From positions 1 to 64,000 of the forward strand of contig JAXGPX010000003.1 of NCBI GenBank assembly GCA_040766745.1: a DNA stretch of 64,000 nt, in the 5' to 3' direction. Numbering within the stretch: position 1 is the first letter of the stretch; the number at the start of each line of letters is the position of its first letter. The position numbers and the translations under genes were made by a program. This document shows, piece after piece, positions 52,905 to 62,045 of this stretch. This stretch comes from JAXGPX01 sp040766745. GTDB lineage: Bacteria; Bacillota; Sulfobacillia; Fermentithermobacillales; Fermentithermobacillaceae. The notes under the pieces were generated by a model. The model was given only the letters and a program-made list of their open reading frames with translations, searched no databases and was not told where the DNA came from.

Positions 52905-54257
52905 CTAATTTTCGAAAGAAGAAGCATATTTCGCCCAGAAAACTCTCAGGCCCTTTCTTAGCCTTTCAAATTCCTCAATTCTAATGAACTCATTTGGGCC
53001 GTGGGCATTAGCATCTGGGCTCGACATGGCAAAGAAAAACAGATAAGTTCCGAGTATGTCCAAAAAAGCCCTGGCTATAGGTAGTGTCCCTCCTAAACGC
53101 ACATTAACCGGCTTGTGGCCGTACAAATCCTCCAGGACGCCTGCAAGTACAGGTAGCACCGGATGGCCGTCAGGCACAACATATGGCTTTGAATTTCCGG
53201 GAAATATGGTGACGTTTACTCCAACACCTTTCGGCGTATGGTTTCTTATGTGATTGTCCAGGGCATTACATATCTGATCAGGGTCCTGATCCGGCACTAG
53301 CCGGCACGTGATCTTGCACCCTGCCTTGGCCGGAATTATTGTCTTTACACCTTCACCCTGAAATCCGCCCCAAATTCCGTTGGCGTCCAGGGTCGGGCGG
53401 GCCCACATGCGTTCTATCAAACTGTACTCTGGCTCACCAAACAATGCCGGTACTCCTACACGTGTTCTGTAAGCATCTTCATCAAAGGGAACTTCCGAGA
53501 ACTTCGTCCGTTCCTCATCTGAAATTTCGGCAACATTGTCATAGAAACCCTCTACAAGAATCCGTCCTTCCTTGTCTTTCAGAACGCTGAGGATCTCGGC
53601 CAAGGCATGAATCGGGTTATGAATGGCTCCGCCGTGGCCGCCTGAGTGGACGTCAGTACTGGGCCCACTGACTTCTATTTGGATCGCTGCAAGCCCCCGG
53701 CAGCCTGTAGTAATTGACGGAATATCCTTTGAGTACATTCCTCCGTCTACAGATAAAACAATGTCACATTCAAAAAGGCCCTTGTTCTCTTCCAGCAAGG
53801 TTTTTAGTGCCGGGCTGCCAATTTCTTCCTCGCCTTCAAACAAGAATTTGAGGTTAACAGGTAGCGAGTTATCCTCTATAGCTTCTTCGGCTGCCAGGAT
53901 TGCAGGAAAAACACCGCCTTTGTCATCGGCAGCACCTCTTGCATAAATCTTGCCATCCCTAATTTGAGGCTCAAAAGGCGGAGAGTGCCATTCGTCTAAT
54001 GGATCTGCAGGTTGAGTATCGTAGTGGCCGTAAATCAGGACTGTGGGAGCCTTACTGCTGTCCATGGCCTGGGCATTCTTCTTGCCGAAAACCACGGGAT
54101 GCCCCTTACCCGTGATTATCTGTACATCTTCGATTCCTGCACGGATCATTCTGTCTCTTAGCCATTGGGCGGCCTTGATTATGTCAGGTTTGTGTTCGGG
54201 AAGCGCACTTATGCTTGGTATGGCCAAAAACTCAAGAAACTCTTCTATGTAAGCCAT
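52905..54257 (-). CDS. M20-family dipeptidase
   Basis: A 450-residue zinc peptidase of the M20 dipeptidase/CNDP-like branch. Motifs are VLIYGHYDTQPADPLDEW, ARGAADDKGGVFPAILA with the bridging Asp, LFEGEEEIGSPAL with the catalytic Glu, VDVHSGGHGG-like TDVHSGGHGGAIHNP at the lid, and a late SPDANAHGPNEFIRI. It acts in the cytoplasm on dipeptides. The ATG at 54257 follows a GGGGGGTTCT site. It is a third M20 protein in the window, distinct from PepV and from the AbgB-like enzyme. Confidence 0.92.
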   Translation of the reverse strand: MAYIEEFLEFLAIPSISALPEHKPDIIKAAQWLRDRMIRAGIEDVQIITGKGHPVVFGKKNAQAMDSSKAPTVLIYGHYDTQPADPLDEWHSPPFEPQIRDGKIYARGAADDKGGVFPAILAAEEAIEDNSLPVNLKFLFEGEEEIGSPALKTLLEENKGLFECDIVLSVDGGMYSKDIPSITTGCRGLAAIQIEVSGPSTDVHSGGHGGAIHNPIHALAEILSVLKDKEGRILVEGFYDNVAEISDEERTKFSEVPFDEDAYRTRVGVPALFGEPEYSLIERMWARPTLDANGIWGGFQGEGVKTIIPAKAGCKITCRLVPDQDPDQICNALDNHIRNHTPKGVGVNVTIFPGNSKPYVVPDGHPVLPVLAGVLEDLYGHKPVNVRLGGTLPIARAFLDILGTYLFFFAMSSPDANAHGPNEFIRIEEFERLRKGLRVFWAKYASSFEN

Positions 54258-54365
54258 AATAGAACCCCCCCTATATGTATTAGGCCGTATTAGGTCTTTT
54301 GAAAATCATACACTGCATAGCACTACATCGCCAACAATTTCATATATGACTTCTCCTAAGGCCGA

Positions 54366-56702
54366 TTACCTGGGCAGGCCGTTCTGATAATCAAATATCA
54401 TCCTGGATATTTCACCAATCCTCTCAAACCCGGCTTCGACATCATCGTGGCCTTTGGACATAATAGACACAATATACGGCTTATCTGCATACACCACGCC
54501 GACGTCGTCTGCCACTCCCATTATGTCCCCCTCTTTGTGAGCCACTTGCACCTCGGTTATGTACCTGTTTAGGCCTGTATTCCAAATAGTGTGGGCAAGG
54601 TCAAACATAAGTTTTTCGCCTTCAGGGTTACTCTTGGAAAAATTCAAAGCTGCTTCCATATACGTTGCGTTGTCTCTTGGCGTTGAAATATTCTGCCCCC
54701 CTGGATACACTGTCTGGCCGCCGATTTCCTTCATGAAATTGATCAGATTCTGTTTCCCCAATCTCGCCTCAAGCATTTTCCATGCCACGTTATCGCTGTG
54801 GGTAATTGCCTTTTCCGCCAGCTCTCTTATGGTGAAGGTATCTCCATCTTTAGCAGTATATTGAAGGGTACCCGCTCCGCCTCGCCAATCCCTGTCGGCA
54901 TAATACGTAAGCCTTTCGTTCCAGGATAGTTCTCCACGGGACACCAAGTTACTGGTATAGAGCACAACAGCAACCTTTACAGTGCTTGCTGCCGGCACCT
55001 GCAGGTCCTCATTCACGCCAAAGGTCTTGCCTGACGTAAGGTCCTTGAAGAACACTCCCCATTCCTGGCCAAGGCTGGCCAGGCCGCTTATATAATCTTG
55101 AACACTTTTCTGAATGCCTGCATAGTCCGGGTCCCATGAACTAGACTTTCCGTCCGGATCTCCGGCTGAAGCAGCCCCCTTAACAACAGCCATGCTCTTT
55201 TCCCGGAAAATCTTAAGCTCAGATCGCTGAATTGATATCTTCCAAATTGATCCTGTTCCTGAAACGGTCTTGTAGGTTTTGCCATTGCTCTCGATAACGC
55301 CGAAATCAACAACATACATTGAGCCATCAGGCCCGAATTTCACATCGACTGGATGATTGAACCCTGAAAGGTTCGTGCCTGCCGGCGCAAGTGACTTGTT
55401 GCTGGCGAAAACCTCATGTTTGCCTGTGCTTGTATCAAGGGCAAGCACACAGCTTCCGGGGTGTGTTGACGATTTGCTTGTAGTGATGGAACTAATGCCA
55501 TGCTGAAAGCCTTTGGAACCGAATTCAGCAGAAGCAATATCGCCTTGTCCAAAAGCAGCTACATACATTCGCTGTGACTTGTCGAAGACCACCGGGGCAA
55601 ACGCAAATTTCATAGCCCCTGTTCCAGTCTCGAATAATGCAATAGGTTTCTCTGGTTGAGGATGGCTCTGCATTAGGTTAGCAAGTGGAACGTTCTTTGA
55701 TGATGAAAGGAACTTGGGATCATTGATAGGCTCTCCCCCAACGAAATCAGGCCAACCGTACCATACATCTTTGCGCACGCAGTAAACCGGATCCGGGGCG
55801 TTGGCTACAGGCCGGGATCCTCTGTCCTGATAACCCTGATCAATGGCTATCAGCTGGCCGTCTGGGGCGAACCCAATTCCGAGAGGGTACCTGAAACCCC
55901 AGGCATACACTTGCGGCTCAGTTCCGTCTTCCCTAACCCGGTAAATCACGCCGCCGGCTTCTGTTTTCCCCTGGATTGTCTGGCCCGGGGTTGATTCAGT
56001 GCCAAATGGCAAAAACCCGCCTGTTACTGCGTTATCAAAGGGGCTCTTGGTTTTCGGATTTGAAGAGGTGAAATTCATACCGGCAAGAACAATGTCCCTG
56101 GCCGGAACATCATGTTGCCCTGGATTGGTTGCTGCCCACTCTCTGTTGAAGTTGTCCTCTCCTACAACGCCTGAGTTGGTCACTGTGCCGTTACCAACAT
56201 ACACCCACCCACCGGGGCCAAAGGTGATTTCTCCGGTAAAATGGTCGCCTGAAGGCAGACCTTTGAGCAGGTCAACTCGTCCGCCATCTTTGATAACTGA
56301 AAGGAGCCCTCTGTGGGCCACATACATCAGGCCATCTTTGATCTTCACATCTGTAACAGGTGAGTAAAGATCTTCGAAAACCACCTCATGTGCATCTGGA
56401 GTTACCCTGATAATCCTTCCCCGGCCGGCTCCGCCCCGGCCCGCTCCATCATGGCCAGTTTCACCGAAACCCGGGTTTACACTGCCGTCAACTACAGCTT
56501 CTGCAACGTACATAGTACCTTTGTCATCCCACGTAACTCCGGTGGGAAACGTCAATCCTTCTATGTACCTCTCAATTCTGTATCCGGGAGGCAAGGTTAC
56601 AGCTGTAATGCTCTCAGCCTCTGTACGCCTGGCCACAAGGTAAAACACAGACACAGCCACAAACACAACCGCTAATGCCATGATAAATCTTTTCCGGTTC
56701 AT
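54366..56702 (-). CDS. Fusion of a sorbosone-dehydrogenase-like beta-propeller and a class A beta-lactamase-like domain
   Basis: A 778-residue exported or membrane-anchored protein (N-terminal helix MALAVVFVAVSVFYLVA). Residues about 30-500 form a six-bladed propeller of the glucose/sorbosone dehydrogenase type, with YIEGLTFPTGVTWDDKGTMY, EITFGPGGWVYVGNGT, YAWGFRYPLGIGFAPDGQL and NHPVDVKFGPDGSMYVVD. Residues about 535-778 are a serine beta-lactamase-like domain with the SxxK motif in VPAASTVKVAVVLYTS, the SDN motif in ITHSDNVAW, and HKEG where enzymes have KTG. All three motifs are thus in place or near it. ATG 56702 is the probable start, with a GTG at 56732 as an alternative. The propeller probably does not bind PQQ in a known way; substrate and role are unknown. 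Confidence 0.85.
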   Translation of the reverse strand: MNRKRFIMALAVVFVAVSVFYLVARRTEAESITAVTLPPGYRIERYIEGLTFPTGVTWDDKGTMYVAEAVVDGSVNPGFGETGHDGAGRGGAGRGRIIRVTPDAHEVVFEDLYSPVTDVKIKDGLMYVAHRGLLSVIKDGGRVDLLKGLPSGDHFTGEITFGPGGWVYVGNGTVTNSGVVGEDNFNREWAATNPGQHDVPARDIVLAGMNFTSSNPKTKSPFDNAVTGGFLPFGTESTPGQTIQGKTEAGGVIYRVREDGTEPQVYAWGFRYPLGIGFAPDGQLIAIDQGYQDRGSRPVANAPDPVYCVRKDVWYGWPDFVGGEPINDPKFLSSSKNVPLANLMQSHPQPEKPIALFETGTGAMKFAFAPVVFDKSQRMYVAAFGQGDIASAEFGSKGFQHGISSITTSKSSTHPGSCVLALDTSTGKHEVFASNKSLAPAGTNLSGFNHPVDVKFGPDGSMYVVDFGVIESNGKTYKTVSGTGSIWKISIQRSELKIFREKSMAVVKGAASAGDPDGKSSSWDPDYAGIQKSVQDYISGLASLGQEWGVFFKDLTSGKTFGVNEDLQVPAASTVKVAVVLYTSNLVSRGELSWNERLTYYADRDWRGGAGTLQYTAKDGDTFTIRELAEKAITHSDNVAWKMLEARLGKQNLINFMKEIGGQTVYPGGQNISTPRDNATYMEAALNFSKSNPEGEKLMFDLAHTIWNTGLNRYITEVQVAHKEGDIMGVADDVGVVYADKPYIVSIMSKGHDDVEAGFERIGEISRMIFDYQNGLPR

Positions 56703-56887
56703 TGGCGAAACCGCCTTTCCCTCAATTAGCACTCAATTAACATCCATTAGCCGCTATTGGGCTAACCCAGTATATTATTTGAGAGTTCATCAGTTCCTAA
56801 ACGATCTTGACGACCTTGCGAGTGAGGAACGCGGGGACGGTTCGCGCGTTCCACTGCTGAAAAACGGTTGAAACGCGGGAACGGTCC

Positions 56888-57335
56888 GGACATAAGGCCC
56901 TTCGGTGCAAATCCGCACCACTTTCCGGCTGAAGTGGTGCGAGACCGGATGGCTTTGACGCAAAAGCGGTGCAGATTCGGTGCACGTTGGTTTCGATCTG
57001 CCTCGGAAACATACTTGCCCTGTAAACCAGTGCAAATTCGGACGACTTTGGAGCAGAACCAGTGCAGAATCGGACCGGTTCGCCGAAGAAGTGGTGCAGA
57101 TTCGGTGCATGTTGATTCCAGTCAGCCTCAGAATCAATTTTGCCCCGCAGACCAGTGCAGATCCGGTTGACTTTGGAGCAAAAGCGGTGCGTAATCGGAC
57201 CGGTTCGCCGAAGAAGTGGTGCAGATTCGGTGCATGTTGGTTCCAGTCAGCCTGAGAATCAATTTTGCCTCGAAGACCGGTGCAGATCCGGTTGACTTTG
57301 GAGCAAGAACGGTGCGAAATTGGACCAGTGTGATT
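56888..57335. repeat. 125-bp tandem repeat array related to the array at 42 kb
   Basis: About three and a half units with a 125-bp period. The marker GGTGCAGATTCGGTGCA starts at 56968, 57093 and 57218. Other landmarks are ACCGGTTCGCCGAAGAAGTG, GTTGACTTTGGAGCA and CAATTTTGCC. The core around GGTGCAGATTCGGTG and the preceding ACCGGTTxGxCCGAA are shared with the 115-bp units at 41851-42310. The array begins near 56888 and ends about 65 bp from the 3' end of tRNA-Val. Confidence 0.92.
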
Positions 57336-57401
57336 GCAGATTTGAAAAATGGAGCTAAAAAGCCAGATGAGCAAGGACATGAACAATCAGATGAGCAAAA
57401 A

Positions 57402-57476
57402 TGGTGGGGACTACAGGGCTTGAACCTGTGACCTTTCGGATGTGAACCGAACGCTCTGCCGCTGAGCTAAGTCCCC
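57402..57476 (-). tRNA. tRNA-Val (anticodon CAC)
   Basis: The full cloverleaf can be read: acceptor GGGGACT/AGTCCCC, D arm GCTC-AGCGGCA-GAGC, anticodon arm TTCGG-TTCACAT-CCGAA with anticodon CAC, and T arm ACAGG-TTCAAGC-CCTGT. Discriminator A and an encoded CCA end follow. It decodes GUG. Confidence 0.96.
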
Positions 57477-57684
57477 AGCAAAAAACAGTATATCAGACTA
57501 TTTCTCTGCAAGCAACGACCACATCAACCTTCGAAATAGACGCTTAATTGATGGATCCTTGCGTCTTCTAGACTTCAGAAACCTACCAAAACACTCTCTC
57601 ACACTCATTCTTATTGCAGTGATTTCGTCAACTGAAAAACTCAAACCTGATTCGAACTTGCCAAACCTGACTCAAACCTGTCAG

Positions 57685-58380
57685 TCAACGCCTCGCCATT
57701 CTCGCCAGATCATCTGCTGTAAAATGGGTATATGCTCTTAGAACACCGGCATCATCCTGCAGCAAGAGAATGAGTAATGCAAACCGTGAAGTCCAGGAGG
57801 AGTCAACAAGCCCTGATATGCCCCGTTCATCCCGGTACGTTGAGGTATAACCTTCCCGGCGGCCATGATAGACAAGCACGTAATTTAGCCGTTCTTCCAG
57901 GAGACGCTTGGATATGTCTATATCATCCATGGATTGGACTTGGACGGAACCGCGAGCCAACGATTCAGGAGGCAAGACATAGTATCCGATCCATGAGTAC
58001 CGTGTGAATCCCCGAGCGTGGGCAGGAAGACTAAAGCGGTCTACTTTCATAGTATCTGCTTCTATTTGCACTTGTCTCCACTTCTCGGTGTCTGGATCCA
58101 TATATGATGAGCTGTAATAATACGTATCGTGATAAAGCAACCGGTTAGGGAACTCATACGCGTCTTCGAACAAGGCCTTTGCTTTCTCAAGAGTAGCTTT
58201 AACCACAGACTGGCAGTTCTCAGTCTCAAATATAAGTTCTGCCTTGTCTCCATATATGGACATGCAATCTAGCGAAGAATAAGCCAAAAGATTGAAATCG
58301 TGGTCAATAATGTAGTAGTGAAAAGATTGAACGTCTGTCTGTGGTACAGTGGTAATCATAAACTGATTGTCGGGAAACAT
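57685..58380 (-). CDS. Hypothetical protein, function unknown
   Basis: A 231-residue predicted soluble protein rich in Tyr, Asp and Ser. Visible stretches are HYYIIDHDFNLLAYSSLD near the start, HDTYYYSSSYMDPDTEKW in the middle and TSRFALLILLLQDDAGVLRA near the end. No motif or family is apparent to me. Codon use looks like that of its neighbours and the frame is uninterrupted, but the ATG at 58380 lacks a good ribosome site; ATG 58359 is an alternative. It lies 45 bp downstream of the UPF0597 gene on the same strand. Confidence 0.6.
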   Translation of the reverse strand: MFPDNQFMITTVPQTDVQSFHYYIIDHDFNLLAYSSLDCMSIYGDKAELIFETENCQSVVKATLEKAKALFEDAYEFPNRLLYHDTYYYSSSYMDPDTEKWRQVQIEADTMKVDRFSLPAHARGFTRYSWIGYYVLPPESLARGSVQVQSMDDIDISKRLLEERLNYVLVYHGRREGYTSTYRDERGISGLVDSSWTSRFALLILLLQDDAGVLRAYTHFTADDLARMARR

Positions 58381-58425
58381 CCCATTGGGCTCAAACTAGA
58401 TGTCTGCTTGTACCTTGCCTTGAAC

Positions 58426-59727
58426 TCAACGTCCTTTGAAAACCCTATCCAGAATAAGTTTATCACCGTATGAGAAAAGTTTCTCCCCTAAATACCAAAC
58501 AGTATCAAGTGTGTCCTCAATTGTGGAGCCAATGATTCCCTCACCCTCGGGAACGCTCAACCCCCTGTAAACCATGAATGCTGCATTGAGCCCTTGAATT
58601 GCCCCCACGCTTCCCTTCAAAGCACAGCTGGCCTTGGCTCCGTCGCATATCAACCCGTAGAGCGCCGACAGCACTACGTTTATGGCCTTCTTCACCTGAC
58701 TTACATCCCGGCTCAAAAGCCAGCTGATGGCCGCCGCCACTCCTGCTCCTGCACTGACAGCTCCACAGACACAAGAAATACTTCCCATGTAACTCTTGAC
58801 GTACAGGTTAACTGCATGGCCCAGATACAATGCTCTGGCCGCTTCTGCCCCTGTAACCCCGAGAGACTCAGCTGCAGTAAGCACAGGAACTGCCAACATA
58901 ATCCCTTGGTTGCCACTTCCGCCTGAAGTCAGCACAGGCCACGGCGTTCCGCCCATCCTGGCCGATATGGCACCCAAAACTCTTTGGTAAACACATGATA
59001 GTAGATCATCGGAGGCCAATGCAGAGCATGGCACGCCGGGCAGAAGCTGAGCCCCGTCCTCGACTCCGTTGAGGGAGTGTCTGCAGTTCTGACTCTGTTC
59101 GGATTCCAGCGCCAATCTCACATCTGATTTTGCTCCGTCAAGAAGGAATTCCAGTTCATGAAAATCCGTACTCATGCACGCCGAATACAGATCGTCGAAA
59201 CTCATGTCCCTAAGTCTATTGAGAGATCCACTCTTAACAGCAGTTTTCTCAAACACAGGTTTCCCGTCCAGGGTCATGGCCGTAACGTTAGTATGGCTCC
59301 CGGAAATAACTACTTCAGCCACATGACCGCCACTGTAAGCTGTGGCACAAGCATACACTCCTGTAATGCCATCCTCGCAAGAAACCTGTACTTTCCCTGC
59401 ATCTACGAAATCATATGCAATCTCAACTTCCTCGGGAGTAACATCTGCCAGTACCTGTAACCCTTTGCCATTGTCACCTAACACACTCCCCAGGGCAGCG
59501 GCCACAGCCGGCCCTTTCCTGTCTCCGCGCGGAAGCCCGGCAGACAATGCATTTTTGAGCACACCGGGGCTCATAGAAACTTCAACCCTATCAGGCATAG
59601 TTTCAAGAAGCCCGCGGGCTTTGGAGGCAGCAAGCGCTACCATTGCCGGTTCAGTACATATAGTTGCAAGTTGAGCATGTTCAGTTACAAGGTTCAGTAG
59701 TACCTGCTCCATTTCAAGACTACACAT
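58426..59727 (-). CDS. UPF0597 / L-serine-dehydratase-alpha-like protein (YhaM/CyuA family)
   Basis: A 433-residue protein of the UPF0597 family, related to the alpha subunit of iron-sulfur L-serine dehydratase and to L-cysteine desulfidases. Family blocks are EPAMVALAASKARGLL, VEVSMSPGVLKNALSAGLP, VVISGSHTNVTAMTLDG, PVLTSGGSGNQGIMLAVPV and CVCGAVSAGAGVAAA followed by LICDGAKASCALK. The Cys residues of the last two suit an oxygen-sensitive [4Fe-4S] cluster. The likely reaction is desulfuration of L-cysteine or a similar dehydration. ATG 59727 follows GGGAGGACGGATT; the longer frame adds 13 residues before that site. Confidence 0.9.
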   Translation of the reverse strand: MCSLEMEQVLLNLVTEHAQLATICTEPAMVALAASKARGLLETMPDRVEVSMSPGVLKNALSAGLPRGDRKGPAVAAALGSVLGDNGKGLQVLADVTPEEVEIAYDFVDAGKVQVSCEDGITGVYACATAYSGGHVAEVVISGSHTNVTAMTLDGKPVFEKTAVKSGSLNRLRDMSFDDLYSACMSTDFHELEFLLDGAKSDVRLALESEQSQNCRHSLNGVEDGAQLLPGVPCSALASDDLLSCVYQRVLGAISARMGGTPWPVLTSGGSGNQGIMLAVPVLTAAESLGVTGAEAARALYLGHAVNLYVKSYMGSISCVCGAVSAGAGVAAAISWLLSRDVSQVKKAINVVLSALYGLICDGAKASCALKGSVGAIQGLNAAFMVYRGLSVPEGEGIIGSTIEDTLDTVWYLGEKLFSYGDKLILDRVFKGR

Positions 59728-59788
59728 AATCCGTCCTCCCTCTGGCTTGTGCAGATTGTGACACACTCGTCCGAAAACTAATCATGTC

Positions 59789-60721
59789 TCAATAGTTCAT
59801 TATGATAAGCTCTGAAACCGGCCCTCTCCGATTACCTCTTGAGTTGATCGCCCGTCTTGCTTGTATGGATTCAAGCCTGAATTCGCGATACATCTCTCTT
59901 ACCCAATCTGTATCAGAGTTGCTTGCCATGACCAAAACTCCACTTCTGGACAGCCTTCGAAAGACATCTGACAATCGAACCTGGTCTTCCAGTTGAAAGC
60001 CATCTCCAACGTAGTTTGTGAAATTAGCAGTCTGGCTGACCGGATAATAGGGCGGATCAAAATACACAAAATCACCGGAACCGGCCAGTTCCACAGCCTT
60101 TTCAAAATCCTCATTCAGAAGCACTGCGTTTTGCAATACCTTGGATACATTCAGCAAGTTCGCCTCATCAAGAATGGTAGGATTCTTATAGCGGCCAAAC
60201 GGTACGTTAAACTCACCCTTGCGGTTTACACGCCAAAGGCCATTATAGCAGGTCTTGTTTAGAAAAATGAACCTCGATGCCCTTTCTACTTCCGACAGTT
60301 TCAGAGGGTCCTGGGCTCTAACCTTATAGTAATATTCTTTTGCCGCAACATGCTTTTTGAGCGACTCCACAAGCTCTAGGACGCCGGTCTTTATGATCCT
60401 GTATGCATTCACCAATTCTTCGTTCTTGTCGTTCAGGACTATTTTGCGGACATGAGGGAAATCATTCAACTGAGCTGACAGGGCGAAAAACAACGCGCCT
60501 CCGCCCACAAATGGTTCCACGTAACCGCTGAACCGCTCAGGTAACCTAGCAATAAGCTCGTCGAGAATCTGGCCTTTCCCCCCGGCCCACTTAACAAAGG
60601 GCCTAACCTCGGGTCTTTTGAATTTCCTGCTCAGAACATCTTCAGACAAACATACCACTCCATGCTTAAGGCTAATCTGCAATCTCCACAGCACATTCCC
60701 GTACTTTCCATGCCTAACCAT
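59789..60721 (-). CDS. Dam-like adenine-N6 DNA methyltransferase (D12 class)
   Basis: A 310-residue MTase of the D12/Dam family, which methylates adenine, often in GATC. Motifs are RPFVKWAGGKGQILDELIA (S-adenosylmethionine site), GYVEPFVGGGALFFAL, RFIFLNKTCYNGLWRVN, FNVPFGRYKNP and VYFDPPYYPVSQTANFTNY with the catalytic DPPY. No restriction enzyme gene is near, so it looks solitary. The N-terminal extension before RPEVRPFV (about 35 residues) is longer than usual; a start inside it is possible. The target sequence cannot be read. Confidence 0.92.
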   Translation of the reverse strand: MVRHGKYGNVLWRLQISLKHGVVCLSEDVLSRKFKRPEVRPFVKWAGGKGQILDELIARLPERFSGYVEPFVGGGALFFALSAQLNDFPHVRKIVLNDKNEELVNAYRIIKTGVLELVESLKKHVAAKEYYYKVRAQDPLKLSEVERASRFIFLNKTCYNGLWRVNRKGEFNVPFGRYKNPTILDEANLLNVSKVLQNAVLLNEDFEKAVELAGSGDFVYFDPPYYPVSQTANFTNYVGDGFQLEDQVRLSDVFRRLSRSGVLVMASNSDTDWVREMYREFRLESIQARRAINSRGNRRGPVSELIIMNY

Positions 60722-60889
60722 TCACCTTTACCAAACTGCTTGTAGCAATGGAACCAAATTCACTAATTCGCCATAAAACACGCCACATCCTGCATCTCGC
60801 CATTGCACTTCTTCAGAAATCCCAGGATCCCGAAACCATCCAAGGTAACTTTCGTATATCAGCACGAATGGGGCAAAGGAGAGATCGCA

Positions 60890-61909
60890 GTGAAGACTAT
60901 TAAGGTAGGCAAGGTAACCCTGGGAATCATCCTTATCATATTCGGGCTTAGCATATATCTGGGGCAAACAAGAGGATACCAATGGTTTGACACAATTGCA
61001 AACTTCTGGCCGCTGGCACTTGTCGGTTTGGGAATTGAATACGTAATTGCAGCCAAAGACTACGAAGCCAAAGTGAGTTTGAGCAAGAGTTCAGTACTGT
61101 TAATGGCCGTGGTTCTGCTGGCAGCGTATAGTTATGCCGAGGGCCACGGGCTAACAGTACTCAATCTTTTCACCCACAACCCGCTAAGTACAATCAACAT
61201 AGGGCTGTCCAACGCCAGGGAATCCTATACCCTAACCATGGAGATTGATGAAATCCTTGATTCGGGCCAGGGCAGGATTGAGCTTAGCAATGTGTCGGGA
61301 AACATTAGACTTCAAGGCTCTGAAACAACCAGGGTTAGCGGTAAAATCCAGATCACTGCCAGGGCGGCAACAGTTGAAGAAGCCCAAAAGTTGGCAGAGT
61401 CCATTGAAATAGAAAAAGCCAGGCTGGGCAATACTCTCAGTCTCATACCCCGGCCGCCGCATAAAATCAATCAACAATATAGCGTGTCCTTCGATCTGGA
61501 CATTCCGGACTCGGCAGACGTTGAAATCGAGACCGTATCTGGGGATACTGAAATAGAAGGAGTCAAAGGAGCGGTTATGGCCGATTCTGTTTCAGGCGAT
61601 ATGGAACTTGACGGGCTTCCCGGCTCCGTTCGGGTCAAGACAGTCTCCGGCTCTGTGGAAGCTACTCTGGGAACAGCTATGGACCGCCTTGCAATCGAGA
61701 CAGTAAGCGGCGCAGTAGATATCGAAGTTCCGCCTGAAACCGGCGGAACTGTTAAGGCCGAAACAGTCAGCGGCAAAATAAGTGCCAAAGACCCAGGTGT
61801 TTCCATTACTGAAAGGCCTGGCCATAAATCAGCGTCAGGGAAAATCGGTTCAGGAAACACTATAATAGAAATCGAGACTGTTAGCGGAAATGTGAAATTC
61901 TCTGATTGA
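60890..61909 (+). CDS. LiaF-like membrane protein with DUF4097 beta-repeat domain
   Basis: A 339-residue membrane protein. Two N-terminal helices (VGKVTLGIILIIFGLSIYL, FWPLALVGLGIEYVIAA) resemble LiaI/LiaF and a third follows. The rest is a DUF4097-type beta-solenoid with a recurring ETVSGDTEIEGVKG / DSVSGDMELDGLPG / KTVSGSVEATLG / ETVSGAVDIEVPP / ETVSGKISAKD / ETVSGNVKFSD motif, at least six turns. GTG 60890 follows AAGGAGAG; the long frame from 60803 is not needed. It is related to the last gene of the ECF operon at 14 kb. A strong terminator follows. Confidence 0.88.
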   Translation: MKTIKVGKVTLGIILIIFGLSIYLGQTRGYQWFDTIANFWPLALVGLGIEYVIAAKDYEAKVSLSKSSVLLMAVVLLAAYSYAEGHGLTVLNLFTHNPLSTINIGLSNARESYTLTMEIDEILDSGQGRIELSNVSGNIRLQGSETTRVSGKIQITARAATVEEAQKLAESIEIEKARLGNTLSLIPRPPHKINQQYSVSFDLDIPDSADVEIETVSGDTEIEGVKGAVMADSVSGDMELDGLPGSVRVKTVSGSVEATLGTAMDRLAIETVSGAVDIEVPPETGGTVKAETVSGKISAKDPGVSITERPGHKSASGKIGSGNTIIEIETVSGNVKFSD

Positions 61910-61939
61910 TAACACGTTCCACCGATTCCCACAGGAATA

Positions 61940-61981
61940 TTTCGGGCTCTGCCTCATTTTCGAAGGAGCCAGAGCCCGAAA
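61940..61981. terminator. Bidirectional terminator
   Basis: A perfect 12-bp inverted repeat TTTCGGGCTCTG / CAGAGCCCGAAA with an 18-nt loop lies between the convergent LiaF-like and gerW genes. Confidence 0.8.
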
Positions 61982-62045
61982 CCACTTTCCATATGTCAAA
62001 CGGTTTTACCAGGTCAAAATTCACCCGGCCGAAATACATAAGCGG

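Noticed and set aside
56790..57386. 198-codon minus-strand frame
   Set aside because: It is the 125-bp array read through; the sequence repeats with no other support.
60728..60982. 84-codon minus-strand frame
   Set aside because: It overlaps the LiaF-like gene start and the gap before the methylase, with no ribosome site or recognisable content.
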